In this document: piece after piece, positions 1-8,841 of the stretch | Layout of the letters: each line of letters opens with the position of its first letter | How positions within the stretch are numbered: the first letter of the stretch is position 1 | Assembly (NCBI GenBank): GCA_944323775.1 | Contig: CALUTT010000028.1 | Location: 35,119 to 99,118 of the forward strand | Direction: 5' to 3' | Origin: an uncultured Bacteroidales bacterium | GTDB lineage: Bacteria > Bacteroidota > Bacteroidia > Bacteroidales > UBA932 | Length of the DNA: 64,000 nt | Position numbers and translations under genes: made by a program | Notes under the pieces: generated by a model | What the model was told of the DNA's origin: nothing | The model's database searches: none | The model's input: the letters and a program-made list of their open reading frames with translations, nothing else

Positions 1-1
1 C

Positions 2-928
2 AACCCCCACGCCGTCGAGTTCGACGGTGACAAGACTGTGAGAGTGGACACGCCCTCAGCCGGGGAGTTTGCCGAAATATATTGCGATTATGGCTACGGA
101 GAGGCTCTGGCACGCGATCCGTTCTCGCTGAGCTATGTCGTGCAGCTCGCTCCTGGCCTCCGGCTGCTGTGTCTGGACGCATGCAGGTACGAGGACAACA
201 GTTTTGAGCAGAACACCTGCATAACATCAGGACGTCTGAAGGCGCAGACCGTGAACTTCATCAAGGAGCAGGCGAAGGCTGCGCGTCAGTCCGGAGACAG
301 AATGATCGCCATGATGCATCACGGAGTAGTGCATCACTGGAAGCTGCAGGAAGCAGTCATGGACGAGTACCTGGTGAAGCACTGGAAGCGGATAGCCCGG
401 CTTTTCGGAAGGGAAGGAATAGATGTGGTGTTCACGGGACATTTCCATTCCCAGGACATTTCCTCGAAGGGCAAGGTGACTGATGTCGAGACAGGTTCTC
501 TGGTGTCGTATCCTGCTCCTATACGGTTCGTCTCCATATCCGGGGACAATATGGAGATAAGCACCGGACTGCTTTCAGGCTCCGGGCTCGTTTTCCCTAG
601 CGGCAACAGTTTCGAGGAGGAGATGCTTGAGTATGCTGACGGGGCGATGAGGAGCGTGGTTGACGCCATGATTCCCGAAAAGGTCGACCCTCAGGTCAAG
701 GAACGCTGCTGCGCCATTCTTGCCAAGGCATATGTCGCGCATCTCAAGGGGGACGAGAAGCCTTCGGATGAAGACCTTGAAGAACTGAAGGCTGCCTCGA
801 AGGAGTTGCGAGGGGAGTCTTTCATCTATTCGGTCGTACTCAATCTGGTTGGGAAGAGCTTCTGGACGGATCTCGAACCCTCAGACTGGGACACGGTCAT
901 TACTCTCCGCCCTGCCGCCGGCAGATAG
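2..928 (+). CDS. Calcineurin-like metallophosphoesterase, C-terminal part
   Basis: The reading frame is open from base 2, so the gene starts before the window; the GTG at 38 is not taken as a start because the frame continues upstream. The visible 308 codons carry the second half of a calcineurin-like fold: MMHHGVVHHW (metal-ligand His region) and VVFTGHFHSQD, the GHxH metal motif. The last ~110 residues are a helical tail that is probably specific to the subfamily. The protein should be a metal-dependent phosphoesterase; the substrate cannot be told. The N-terminal D-x-H and GD motifs lie outside the window. The end lies 10 bp from the convergent Nudix gene. Confidence 0.8.
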   Translation, partial: NPHAVEFDGDKTVRVDTPSAGEFAEIYCDYGYGEALARDPFSLSYVVQLAPGLRLLCLDACRYEDNSFEQNTCITSGRLKAQTVNFIKEQAKAARQSGDRMIAMMHHGVVHHWKLQEAVMDEYLVKHWKRIARLFGREGIDVVFTGHFHSQDISSKGKVTDVETGSLVSYPAPIRFVSISGDNMEISTGLLSGSGLVFPSGNSFEEEMLEYADGAMRSVVDAMIPEKVDPQVKERCCAILAKAYVAHLKGDEKPSDEDLEELKAASKELRGESFIYSVVLNLVGKSFWTDLEPSDWDTVITLRPAAGR

Positions 929-937
929 CCAGCGGCT

Positions 938-1345
938 TCAGGCCTGTCCGGAAAGTGCGCAGCGTATGCTCCGGAGTATCCCGCTGTCAGCCGGAAGCCA
1001 TTTTACAGAGTCGAGTTCGCTTGCGGCAAGCCACCTGGAAGACTCATGTTCCAGCAGCCTGAGGCCGGCGGAAGCTATGCTGCACCAGTAGAAGTGAAGC
1101 GTGACATGGAAGGCCGGGTAGTCCCACCCGACAGTCCCGATAAGGTCGCCGATGACTATTTCGGCATCGAGTTCCTCTCTTATCTCCCTGTGCAGGGCCT
1201 GTTGCGGGGTTTCTCCGGCTTCTATTTTTCCGCCGGGGAATTCCCACCAGTCCTTGAATTCTCCGTAGCCGCGCTGGGTGGCGAATATGCTGTCCCCGCG
1301 TCTGATGACGGCGGCGACGACTTCAATGTTTTTCCTTTCCTGCAT
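938..1345 (-). CDS. Nudix hydrolase (MutT-like)
   Basis: A 135-residue single-domain Nudix protein. The Nudix box is complete: GGKIEAGETPQQALHREI followed by REELDAEI, matching GX5EX7REUXEEXGU apart from Ala for the late Gly. The start of the domain (VVAAVIRRGDSIFATQRG) and the WWEFPGGK lead-in are typical of MutT/NudG-type (8-oxo)dNTP pyrophosphatases, which hydrolyse nucleoside triphosphates to the monophosphate plus pyrophosphate, for example to clean the nucleotide pool. It is convergent with the phosphoesterase gene and stands alone. Substrate specificity is inferred from family resemblance only. Confidence 0.88.
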   Translation of the reverse strand: MQERKNIEVVAAVIRRGDSIFATQRGYGEFKDWWEFPGGKIEAGETPQQALHREIREELDAEIVIGDLIGTVGWDYPAFHVTLHFYWCSIASAGLRLLEHESSRWLAASELDSVKWLPADSGILRSIRCALSGQA

Positions 1346-1491
1346 TTTATATTGAATAAGCCTGCAAATTTATTGTAATTTCGGGACAAACTGCCGGTCC
1401 ATGTCTGGGATGAGAAGAATATTTGTTATCTGTGCTGCCGGTCTTTATTGCCAGCTCACCGGCCAGGCGGGAGCATGCGGCATTGGAATTG

Positions 1492-1520
1492 AAAAAGGCC
1501 GTCCGGAAATCGGGCGGCCT
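1492..1520 (-). terminator. Rho-independent terminator of the 1544-2695 lipoprotein gene
   Basis: Inverted repeat AGGCCG (1496-1501) / CGGCCT (1515-1520), extended inward by further pairs. Read on the minus strand it is followed by a T run (1492-1496), directly downstream of the lipoprotein stop. Confidence 0.75.
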
Positions 1521-1543
1521 TTGCATATGAAATCCTTTTCAGA

Positions 1544-2695
1544 CTAGAAACCGAGCACGGTCCTTACTGAATACTGCCAGAATTTGTTGTATGCCCAGCA
1601 GTATACGAACGATGCATTGTCAAACATTATCGCCCATGTCTTGGTGTCTGAGCATATGCTTGATGTCCAGAACTGGTCCTGGTTGTAGTCTACGGCATAT
1701 TCCACTTTCTGGTCGTCCGCAACCTTTGCCATAGTCTCGTTCAGTGCATCGTTGATGCGGCCCTTGTTAGACCATGAGAAGTTGCCGTACGTGTCGGCGA
1801 GGAACGAGTCGCTGTCGTTGAGAATGATCCCGCCGAGTCCCCTGAGAGCATCGAACCACTGTCCTACAGAAGGCAGGTACCAGCCGGTTGAATTGGCCGG
1901 AGCGGGTACGATCGTCTCGAAATCAGAAACTGCCTGGAATACTCCGTATGCCGTAGGATCGGCGTTGAGATCTTCCGTGCGCTCGTTGAAGATAGCCTGA
2001 GTGTAGGCATATCCGTTGACGTCAGCGTTAAGGGTCGCATATGTCTCCTTCTCCTTGCCTTCTATTTCCTCGTCGGTGTCGCAGAGCTTGTTGAATCCTA
2101 TCTCTGACTCGTCGCGGGTCCATGAACCGTTGAAGTAGTACCAGTAATAGTAGTTGTATAGTCCGTTCGTCGCGGTTGCGAGAACAAGACCGTGGGGCTC
2201 AATGCCTTTTTCCTGGAGAGCGGCTTTCTCGGCTTCGCCCATCCTTTCCACGTCAGTTGTGAACACCAGGCCGATAACCTGGGCGCTCTTTACTTCATCC
2301 TCTGCGGTTTCCTTGTCAAGCAGGGATCCGTCGGCAAGATAGAAGTCGCCGACTGCTGCATCTGCGGCAAGTTTGTTTCCGCTGTAGACAGTTACGGGTA
2401 CAGCTGCCTCGACGCCGTTCACTGTTACAGTAATGTTCGCTGTTCCTGGTGCGACAGCAGTCACGATTCCGCTTGCATCAACGGTCGCCACTTCTTCGTT
2501 GTCGATTGTCCATTCAGGAGTGCCATAAGCGGCGTTTTCAGGAAGAACCGTGAGTTCAAGCTGCTGCGTACCGGTCTTTGTGAGTTCGACCTTCTCGGGA
2601 GTGACGCTCACAGACTCGATGCTGATCTCAGGAGTCTTTGAACAGGCTGCCGCAAGCACAAGCAGGGCAGCGGAACAAAATGTTAAGGTTTTCAT
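1544..2695 (-). CDS. Lipoprotein with Big_2 and FISUMP-like domains
   Basis: A 383-residue secreted lipoprotein. MKTLTFCSAALLVLAAAC is a type II signal peptide with lipobox LAAAC, so the mature N-terminus is Cys18. Residues ~27-100 form a bacterial Ig-like (Big_2) domain: VSVTPEKVELTKTG, then VATVDASGIVTAVAPGTANI. The C-terminal ~260 residues look like the fib_succ_major/DUF1566-like fold seen in Bacteroidetes surface proteins (GWYLPSVGQWFDALRG; FWTSSICSDTKTWAIMFD; ending YSVRTVLGF). It is probably displayed on the outer membrane, with a structural or adhesive role; no enzymatic motif is seen. It has its own terminator and no close operon partner. Confidence 0.8.
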   Translation of the reverse strand: MKTLTFCSAALLVLAAACSKTPEISIESVSVTPEKVELTKTGTQQLELTVLPENAAYGTPEWTIDNEEVATVDASGIVTAVAPGTANITVTVNGVEAAVPVTVYSGNKLAADAAVGDFYLADGSLLDKETAEDEVKSAQVIGLVFTTDVERMGEAEKAALQEKGIEPHGLVLATATNGLYNYYYWYYFNGSWTRDESEIGFNKLCDTDEEIEGKEKETYATLNADVNGYAYTQAIFNERTEDLNADPTAYGVFQAVSDFETIVPAPANSTGWYLPSVGQWFDALRGLGGIILNDSDSFLADTYGNFSWSNKGRINDALNETMAKVADDQKVEYAVDYNQDQFWTSSICSDTKTWAIMFDNASFVYCWAYNKFWQYSVRTVLGF

Positions 2696-2869
2696 GATGA
2701 TAATATTGTTTTGATTGGGAAAAAATACAGACCGGTTGTCCCGAGCCGTGTGACGGCGGAGGCGGGACTGCAGTTTCAGTATGTTACGGACAGAAAGAAT
2801 CTTCCGGTCCAGGCAATAACACTTCTAACATCTTGATGGCAATATAGTGAAATAAAAATAAAAAAACAA

Positions 2870-2891
2870 CCCTCTGATGCTGCTCAGAGGG
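2870..2891 (-). terminator. Rho-independent terminator of the 2942-3790 gene
   Basis: CCCTCTGA (2870-2877) pairs with TCAGAGGG (2884-2891) around a 6-nt loop. On the minus strand the stem is followed by a T-rich run (from GTTGTTTTTTT), about 50 bp beyond the stop. Confidence 0.85.
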
Positions 2892-2941
2892 CTGTAGGAG
2901 GCGGAAGTGATTGACGGACAGAAACAAAAAAATGAAAAAAA

Positions 2942-3790
2942 TCAGTCGCGGTATTTCAGCTCCCTGATTTCGAGCCGTATCGGCGTGCCGTTCCTTTCAG
3001 TGATCCTTTCTGTCCAGTTGCCTTCCTTGTCGACTTTGAATGTATAGCGCAGCGATGTTTCTCCTCTGTTGCCGGTGAGGTGCTGTTCAGAGCGGAAACC
3101 GTTTTCGTCGTATGTGGTGCTTATGTCCATTCTTCCCAGAAGCACGCTCTCTGTGTAGGCATTGATCACGCGGCCGGTCGAGTCATAGACGTTTCGGAAT
3201 TCGCTCAGGACTTTTTCCCCGTCCGCTGAGTACATCCTGTTGGAGATGTTGCGTCCCTTGCTGTCATATGCAAGTATGCGGTAGCCTCTGTCGGTCTTTC
3301 CGGACAGATTCAGAGTGACCTTGACGCTGTCTTTGCCGAAATATCGGTATTCTTCGCGTTTGCGCAGGCTGTCGAGTCCGTCTCTGACTGTCAGCGAATG
3401 CAGACGTCCGTTCCGGTATGTGTATGTGGTCGTTTCTGTGACATCTCCTGATGCCGAAACTGCTTTTTCTGACTTCAGCAGTCCGTTTTTGCCATATGTG
3501 AAAGTTTCGCTGCCGGTTGGTTCGTTGCGTGAGTTGTACCGCCTGAGCAGAGTCTTCCGTCCGAGTTCGTCAAACTCTATATATATATTGTCAAGTGAAG
3601 GCTCGATCCGAGAGGCGACGTATCCGTTTGAGGTAGAGTCGAGGCTGTACACGGTATTTCTCATTGAAGAGATGTTGCCCTTGAGTTCATACTGCACCAT
3701 GTCGGGCTCGGATGCCGGTGTCCATGGCCTGCATGATGAGAAGGCCAAAAGGAGGGCACAAGGGAAGAGTATTTTATCAATTTTAAGCAT
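2942..3790 (-). CDS. Lipoprotein with YD/RHS-like short repeats
   Basis: A 282-residue predicted lipoprotein: a hydrophobic N-terminus ending LLAFSSC gives a lipobox with Cys20. The mature part is made of short beta-rich units in which an aromatic alternates with G-R/G-K turns (IEFDELGRKTLLRRYNS, FTYGKNGLLKSEKA, AYDSKGRNISNRMYS, VYDSTGRVINAYTE). This pattern resembles YD/RHS-type or WG-like repeats of periplasmic Bacteroidetes proteins. No catalytic residue is recognisable and the function is unknown. The gene is divergent from the BACON lipoprotein at 3950, with a ~160-bp AT-rich intergenic region, and ends in its own terminator. Confidence 0.72.
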   Translation of the reverse strand: MLKIDKILFPCALLLAFSSCRPWTPASEPDMVQYELKGNISSMRNTVYSLDSTSNGYVASRIEPSLDNIYIEFDELGRKTLLRRYNSRNEPTGSETFTYGKNGLLKSEKAVSASGDVTETTTYTYRNGRLHSLTVRDGLDSLRKREEYRYFGKDSVKVTLNLSGKTDRGYRILAYDSKGRNISNRMYSADGEKVLSEFRNVYDSTGRVINAYTESVLLGRMDISTTYDENGFRSEQHLTGNRGETSLRYTFKVDKEGNWTERITERNGTPIRLEIRELKYRD

Positions 3791-3949
3791 ATCTTCAAAT
3801 GTAGTAATTTTTTCTGTTCATGCAACACGTTGCGCGCCAAATTCTTATAATTTTTCGACAAAATAAAAATAATTAAATAAAAAATTTTATTTTATCTTTT
3901 TTTTACTTAACTTGCGGGCAGTTGTGTATTATTTTAATCCTTATTCAAA

Positions 3950-5557
3950 ATGAAAAAAGCAATTCTCCTATTCGTGGCTGCATCCTTCCTGTTGGCCGGA
4001 TGCAAGAAGACCATCGAAACACAGCCTGATCCCGTGATCAATCTTCCGGGAATCACTGACAACAAGCTTGCTTTCACTTCAGAAGGCGGCTCCCAGACAA
4101 TCGAGTACACTGTCAGCAATCCTGTAGAGGGTGCTAAAATGACAGCTGAAGCCGATCAGGACTGGATTACCAACATCAATTCCGAGACTGACGGAGTAGT
4201 GAGCTTCGATGTCCAGGCAAACACGAACGCTGAAAGCAGAACGGCTGTCATCAGACTTGTGTATGAGTATGGTGACGCGTCGGTTTCAGCTGAGGTCAGC
4301 GCAACCCAGGAGGGTTACGACGCTTCCTTCTCATTCGAGGTCCCCGCTGAAGCTGTAACAGCTACTTCCATCAGAGTCCTCTCCAGCTGTCTGAACCCTT
4401 CTCTCCGCTGGTATGCTGATCTTGCGGTTACTGATGAAATCGGAGAAACATTTGCCGAGGATTACAGGACCAGTTTCCTTGAGTTGGTTGCTTTCTACGA
4501 GGTCCTTGGCCTGACGCTGGATGACATGCTGTATACAGCTGACTATAAGGATGATTATACATACTCCGGACTTAACCAGCTTACGTCTTACACTCCGATT
4601 GCATTCGGAATGGATCTCGAAGGCAATTATACAACCAGCATGGAGTTCGGCGAAGCGGTATCAACTACCGAGATGCAGCTCGTTGACCTCGACTTCGATA
4701 TCAAGACTAACCCTGGAACCAACTTTGTGACGCTTGACATCACTCCTTCCGATCCGGATGCTTTTTATTTTGCAACCGTTATCGATGATTCTTTCTATGA
4801 GGCAGGCTACAGCGACGAAGAGATCATGACCGAGATATGTGAAAACTACGGTTCATATCTTGAGACTTATGCTCTGCAGGGTAACGTTACTGAATACAAG
4901 GTGACCGGAATGTCTCCCGAGACTCACTACTATGCAGTCGCATTCGGTGTTGACCTTAGCGGATACACCTACAATTCCGAGATGACTAAAGTTGAGTTCA
5001 GCACGATTGCCAGCCAGCCTACTGACGCTTTTGCCGAAGGTAGCATTGACAACTATTGGGACAGTGAGGATATCGTTGCCTACAATCCTGACTATGCGAA
5101 GTATGTGGGAGAAAAGCCTCTCTTCGCTGCATTCGATATCACCTACAATGAGACCGCTGCAGGTGCATACGCAATACTTTGGAATGGTGATGTTGCAGCC
5201 GAGTATCCTGAAAGTGAGATCTATAGCAGCACTCTTTCTCAGGGTGACTACTTCGTCAAGGGATCTCCTGCAAATATCTTCTACATGAACTATAACGAGA
5301 CTGTTACCGCATGCGTGATTGCCGTTGACGAGAGTGGCAACTATGGCGACATGTCAATGAAAGTCATTACTCTTACTGAGGATGGCGTATCATCTGACTA
5401 TGCACTCTTCGACGAGTACTTCAACAGCCTTATGGGTGCAAGCTCTGTATCTGCCAAGACCTTCAGCACGACAATCAATGTTCCTGAACGTCCTGCAATG
5501 GAGTTCTCCAAGGCTTCTGAGTCGGTAAAGGCTTTCAAGGGCGTGACCCTCAAGTAA
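3950..5557 (+). CDS. BACON-domain surface lipoprotein
   Basis: A 535-residue lipoprotein: MKKAILLFVAASFLLAGC is a clear signal peptide with lipobox LAGC. Residues ~40-120 form a BACON-type beta domain (LAFTSEGGSQTIEYTV, DQDWITNI, then AEVSATQEG). The rest appears to be several fibronectin-III-like units, with repeated MSPETHYYAVAFGVDLSG-type strands. BACON domains in Bacteroidetes are linked to carbohydrate or mucin binding, so a glycan-binding surface role is an inference. The architecture and C-terminal half resemble the lipoprotein at 24307-25728, so the two are probably paralogues. Transcribed alone; an inverted repeat at 5581-5611 follows the stop. Confidence 0.8.
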   Translation: MKKAILLFVAASFLLAGCKKTIETQPDPVINLPGITDNKLAFTSEGGSQTIEYTVSNPVEGAKMTAEADQDWITNINSETDGVVSFDVQANTNAESRTAVIRLVYEYGDASVSAEVSATQEGYDASFSFEVPAEAVTATSIRVLSSCLNPSLRWYADLAVTDEIGETFAEDYRTSFLELVAFYEVLGLTLDDMLYTADYKDDYTYSGLNQLTSYTPIAFGMDLEGNYTTSMEFGEAVSTTEMQLVDLDFDIKTNPGTNFVTLDITPSDPDAFYFATVIDDSFYEAGYSDEEIMTEICENYGSYLETYALQGNVTEYKVTGMSPETHYYAVAFGVDLSGYTYNSEMTKVEFSTIASQPTDAFAEGSIDNYWDSEDIVAYNPDYAKYVGEKPLFAAFDITYNETAAGAYAILWNGDVAAEYPESEIYSSTLSQGDYFVKGSPANIFYMNYNETVTACVIAVDESGNYGDMSMKVITLTEDGVSSDYALFDEYFNSLMGASSVSAKTFSTTINVPERPAMEFSKASESVKAFKGVTLK

Positions 5558-5580
5558 GATAAGGGAAATCTCCGAGTAAT

Positions 5581-5613
5581 ATGAGGCGGTTCCATTAAGG
5601 GGCCGCCTCATTT
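5581..5613 (+). terminator. Likely terminator after the BACON lipoprotein
   Basis: ATGAGGCGG (5581-5589) / CCGCCTCAT (5603-5611) is a 9-bp GC-rich stem 24 bp past the stop. The T run after it is short (TTTGTTG), so termination may be modest. Confidence 0.65.
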
Positions 5614-5704
5614 GTTGCAATGGATATCCGGCCAGCTGAGCCGGCGCAACAGAATACGTCTGACTTTTTTCCGTACTGATGCTCGTGCTTAGCAAAAAAA
5701 ACAC

Positions 5705-5712
5705 TATGTTTG
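5705..5712 (+). promoter_or_regulatory. Bacteroidetes -7 box for the GH43-like gene
   Basis: TATGTTTG matches TAnnTTTG exactly, 42 bp upstream of the ATG at 5755. No good -33 TTTG lies at the right spacing. Confidence 0.45.
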
Positions 5713-5754
5713 TATGTTGCTGACCGCAGATAACCAACAAAACATAACATCATC

Positions 5755-7920
5755 ATGAAAGTCAAATCCATGCTCTATCTGTGCGGCGTGCTTGCCGCCG
5801 CGGCATCTGCCGTGGCCTTGCCGCAGCCTGCATCGGCAAAGGTCCCCGGGAACGCGGACAGCCAGAAATTCATGCAGACAATCACCGACGCTCCGCTTAC
5901 GTTCTGCAACCCTATCGAACTTGTCGTAGGTTCCGAGAGGGCAAGGCGCGGCGGAGAACCCGTTGTCCTGATATTTCAGGACGAGTACTACCTGTTCGTG
6001 ACCGGCAGCAGAGGATACTGGTGCTCTGAGAACTTCCGCGACTGGACCTATATAGACGCACCTACATTCCCCGGAGGGGTAGTCTCCGTGGTCGAGCGCA
6101 AGGGCGTGCTCTATGCCTGCTCCATGAACTCCTACAACGTCTTTTCATGCAAGGACCCCAAATCCGGCAAGTGGGAGCAGTGCGGGACATTCAGCAGTGA
6201 CCGTTACGGGGATGCCAACATGTTCGTCGACGATGACGACCGTCTGTACATGGTGTACGGCTGGTCTCAGCTGATGCCGTTCAGGATTGTCGAGCTTGAC
6301 CCGAAGACATTCAAGGAAATAGGGGAGACCAAGGTCCTGTTCTTCAGCGACTACAAGAACCACGGCTTCGAGCGCCGCAGAAATGACGACGTAATATTCT
6401 CCATTTTCGCAAACAACTACCGTCCGTACTACGACGAGGAGTATCCTTGGATCGAGGGTCCCTGGATCACAAAGCACAACGGCAAGTACTACCTCCAGTA
6501 TGCGGCGATAGGCCTCGAGTTCCTCTCATATTCCCATGGAGTGTACGTGGCTGACAACATAATGGGCCCCTACGTATATTCCGAGCACAATCCTCTGACC
6601 TTCAAGACTACGGGCTTCGCACCCGGAGCTGGACACGGCAGCACTTTCCATGACAAGAACGGCCAGCTGTGGACGATCTGCATGATCCCTGCCTTCTACA
6701 GCGGCAACGGCGGCGCTGAACTCGCGCTGTATCCTACCGCAGTGGATGAGGACGGAGTCATGCATTCCAACACGGCTTTCGGCGACTATCCACAGTTCTA
6801 TCCCGGAGTGGTCCAGGATGCCGTTGACAACAATTTCACAGGATGGATGCTGCTCTCCAAGGACAAGAGGGTGGAAGTGTCGTCTACTTTTGAGGACAAC
6901 GTCGCCTCTAATGCCGTGGACGAGAATTTCATGACCAACTGGATAGCCCAGACCGGCGATGCAGGGGAGTTCATGACCGTCGACCTCGGCACCGAGTGTG
7001 AGATCAACGCCATCCAGGTCAACTTCGACCGTGCCGGTGCTTCCGTACAGGTCGGACGCGGGGCGCCGCGCCCTGCAGACGGAGTGGCCGAGCTCAAGCG
7101 CTACCAGTGCTACACGGTGGACGTATCCTCTGACAACGAGAACTGGACCACTGTCATCGACAAGAGCCAGAATACCCAGGACCGTCGCCATGACTACACC
7201 GAACTGACCGAGCCCGTGAAGGCAAGGTATGTAAGGGTTACCAACGTGTTCACTCATGACGATGCCAAGTTCGGAATCAAGGACCTGAGGGTGTTCGGCA
7301 ACGCGGATGCGGCAAAGTTCACCGAGGTGACTGACTTCAAGGCCGTGCGCAGCATCGAGGACCGCCGTGATGCCGACCTGCTGTGGACGCCTGTCCCCGG
7401 AGCGGACGGATATGTAGTGCGCTACGGCATCGAGCCGGACAAGCTCTACAACAACTATATGGTCTACGGAGACAACAAGCTCTCGATAGGCAGCCTGAAC
7501 ACCGGTTCTGAATACTACTACGAGATAACTGCCTTCGACAGCGGAACCGACAGCTACAAGCCCGTAAGCGAGGCCGTGAACGGTACCGGAGCCGAGATTG
7601 AACTGACCAAGGAACGCTCCGGCGGCGGATGGGGCGGCGGTGCCAACACCACCCGTCTGATGACCTACCAGGGTGTTGACAAATATGTGTTCGACAACAT
7701 AGATCCGGGCACATACACTCTGCGCCACTCCTACGGTCCTGTGCTGTGGAGCGGTGAACTTACCGAAGACCAGCTCATCGGCTCCTCCGACAAGCCCACG
7801 GTGACGGCATTCCTCACCTGGCTCGGAACCGGAGTGGAAGTCCGCGGCAAGATGGAGATGAAGGTAGTGCCGGGCAAGGAGCACGGCAAGATTGTGGTAA
7901 CGATGACTTACGACAAGTAG
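5755..7920 (+). CDS. Secreted GH43-like glycosidase with discoidin and FN3 domains
   Basis: A 721-residue protein with a Sec signal peptide (LAAAASAVALPQPASA). Residues ~45-345 look like a five-bladed beta-propeller of the GH43 type: RGGEPVVLIFQDEYYLF in blade 1, a DANMFVDDDDRLYMVYG blade, and PWIEGPWITKHNGKYYLQYA with the expected acid Glu in EGP. The site where most GH43 enzymes have the base Asp (ADP) reads GEP here. Residues ~360-510 form an F5/8 type C (discoidin/CBM32-like) domain ending YVRVTNVFTHDDAKFGIKDLRVFG. Residues ~515-610 form an FN3-like domain. A Gly-rich linker (SGGGWGGGAN) leads to a C-terminal beta domain. It probably acts on plant or host glycans at the cell surface or in the periplasm. 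Monocistronic, with a strong terminator. Confidence 0.82.
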   Translation: MKVKSMLYLCGVLAAAASAVALPQPASAKVPGNADSQKFMQTITDAPLTFCNPIELVVGSERARRGGEPVVLIFQDEYYLFVTGSRGYWCSENFRDWTYIDAPTFPGGVVSVVERKGVLYACSMNSYNVFSCKDPKSGKWEQCGTFSSDRYGDANMFVDDDDRLYMVYGWSQLMPFRIVELDPKTFKEIGETKVLFFSDYKNHGFERRRNDDVIFSIFANNYRPYYDEEYPWIEGPWITKHNGKYYLQYAAIGLEFLSYSHGVYVADNIMGPYVYSEHNPLTFKTTGFAPGAGHGSTFHDKNGQLWTICMIPAFYSGNGGAELALYPTAVDEDGVMHSNTAFGDYPQFYPGVVQDAVDNNFTGWMLLSKDKRVEVSSTFEDNVASNAVDENFMTNWIAQTGDAGEFMTVDLGTECEINAIQVNFDRAGASVQVGRGAPRPADGVAELKRYQCYTVDVSSDNENWTTVIDKSQNTQDRRHDYTELTEPVKARYVRVTNVFTHDDAKFGIKDLRVFGNADAAKFTEVTDFKAVRSIEDRRDADLLWTPVPGADGYVVRYGIEPDKLYNNYMVYGDNKLSIGSLNTGSEYYYEITAFDSGTDSYKPVSEAVNGTGAEIELTKERSGGGWGGGANTTRLMTYQGVDKYVFDNIDPGTYTLRHSYGPVLWSGELTEDQLIGSSDKPTVTAFLTWLGTGVEVRGKMEMKVVPGKEHGKIVVTMTYDK

Positions 7921-7962
7921 CCTCCAGATGCGGTCAGCAGATATCCGCTGATGATTCAAGTT

Positions 7963-7991
7963 ACCCTCCGAGTCTCATCGGAGGGTTTTTT
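7963..7991 (+). terminator. Rho-independent terminator after the GH43-like gene
   Basis: ACCCTCCG (7963-7970) / CGGAGGGT (7979-7986) followed by T6. The stop codon of the convergent membrane-protein gene lies inside the loop (7975-7977). Confidence 0.88.
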
Positions 7992-8841
7992 CGTCCCGTC
8001 CAGGGTTCATGGCGGCATCCCGCGCCTCGTCCCTGTCCATCCTTTCCTGTATCCTTGAGCTTGCTGTCTCGACCCGGCCGAGGGCCTGCCGTACCATCTT
8101 CCTGTGAAAAGAGCGGAGCTGTTTCTTGTGGGCGCAGAGTTTCTCGGTGCATTCCCTGCAGGTCAGGGCCAGGTGGGTCTCCTCGTGGAAGCGCTCGGGG
8201 TGAGTGCGGAACGTTATCTCCCATTTGGCGAACAGGCCAAGAGCAAGTGCAACCAGGCTCCATGTCGCAAATGAGGGTATGAAGATGAGCGGGGTGAACA
8301 TCATCAGGTAGTCCCAGTTGTAGATGCGGCAGGTCCCGCAGCACTTGTTCTTAAGGAACCAGGTTTCGAAAGGGCAGAAGAACAGAATGCAGACCATATC
8401 GCACACTCCGTAGAAGAGCGAGACCAGAAGGAGCGCACCGCGGTCAATCACATGCGTGAAATACAGTGCGGCTATCGCTCCGTTGAGCGCAGTCCAAGCC
8501 AGGGCTATCGCGAGCAGGCTCCTGCGGTAGTCCGGTGCGGGTGCAGGGGCGGGCGAGGGCTTGTAATTCCTGCCGAAGACCTTCTGGCAGCCCATGCTCT
8601 CGTTCCTGTCGGGAAAGAAGCGCAGCGTCATCTCGGATGCGAATATGATCCATACAGTAGCCATGACCCAAGGTCTGGCAACACCTCCGGACAGAGATCC
8701 CTCTGAGGACGGATCAAGTCTGTCGAAGGCATATGACGCAGCCGCCGCAAGGAAGAGGCAGCTCCTGAAGATCAGCTTGCAGTAGTGTATGGCTGAGGTC
8801 CTGGATATCTTGACGGTCCCGATCTTCATGCTTGTATTCAC
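7975..8841 (-). CDS. Polytopic membrane protein of unknown function
   Basis: A 288-residue protein with hydrophobic segments around residues 20-38, 55-72, 108-128, 135-155 and 180-205, so about five membrane spans. Between spans lies a conserved-looking cysteine cluster, NKCCGTCRIYNWDYLMMF, and a second set, LTCRECTEKLCAHKK, follows in the cytoplasmic tail. The tail is basic and helical. I recognise no named family; the Cys groups could bind metal or an Fe-S cluster, which is inference. It is the last gene of the minus-strand unit that begins with the Hdr-like genes: its ATG overlaps the stop of the deformylase gene by 4 bp (8838-8841), which indicates translational coupling. Confidence 0.7.
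   Translation of the reverse strand: MNTSMKIGTVKISRTSAIHYCKLIFRSCLFLAAAASYAFDRLDPSSEGSLSGGVARPWVMATVWIIFASEMTLRFFPDRNESMGCQKVFGRNYKPSPAPAPAPDYRRSLLAIALAWTALNGAIAALYFTHVIDRGALLLVSLFYGVCDMVCILFFCPFETWFLKNKCCGTCRIYNWDYLMMFTPLIFIPSFATWSLVALALGLFAKWEITFRTHPERFHEETHLALTCRECTEKLCAHKKQLRSFHRKMVRQALGRVETASSRIQERMDRDEARDAAMNPGRDEKTLR

Noticed and set aside
6526-7959. 477-codon antisense frame opposite the GH43-like gene
   Set aside because: No domain or signal; codon bias of the GC-rich plus-strand gene produces it. The plus frame has signal peptide and three domains.
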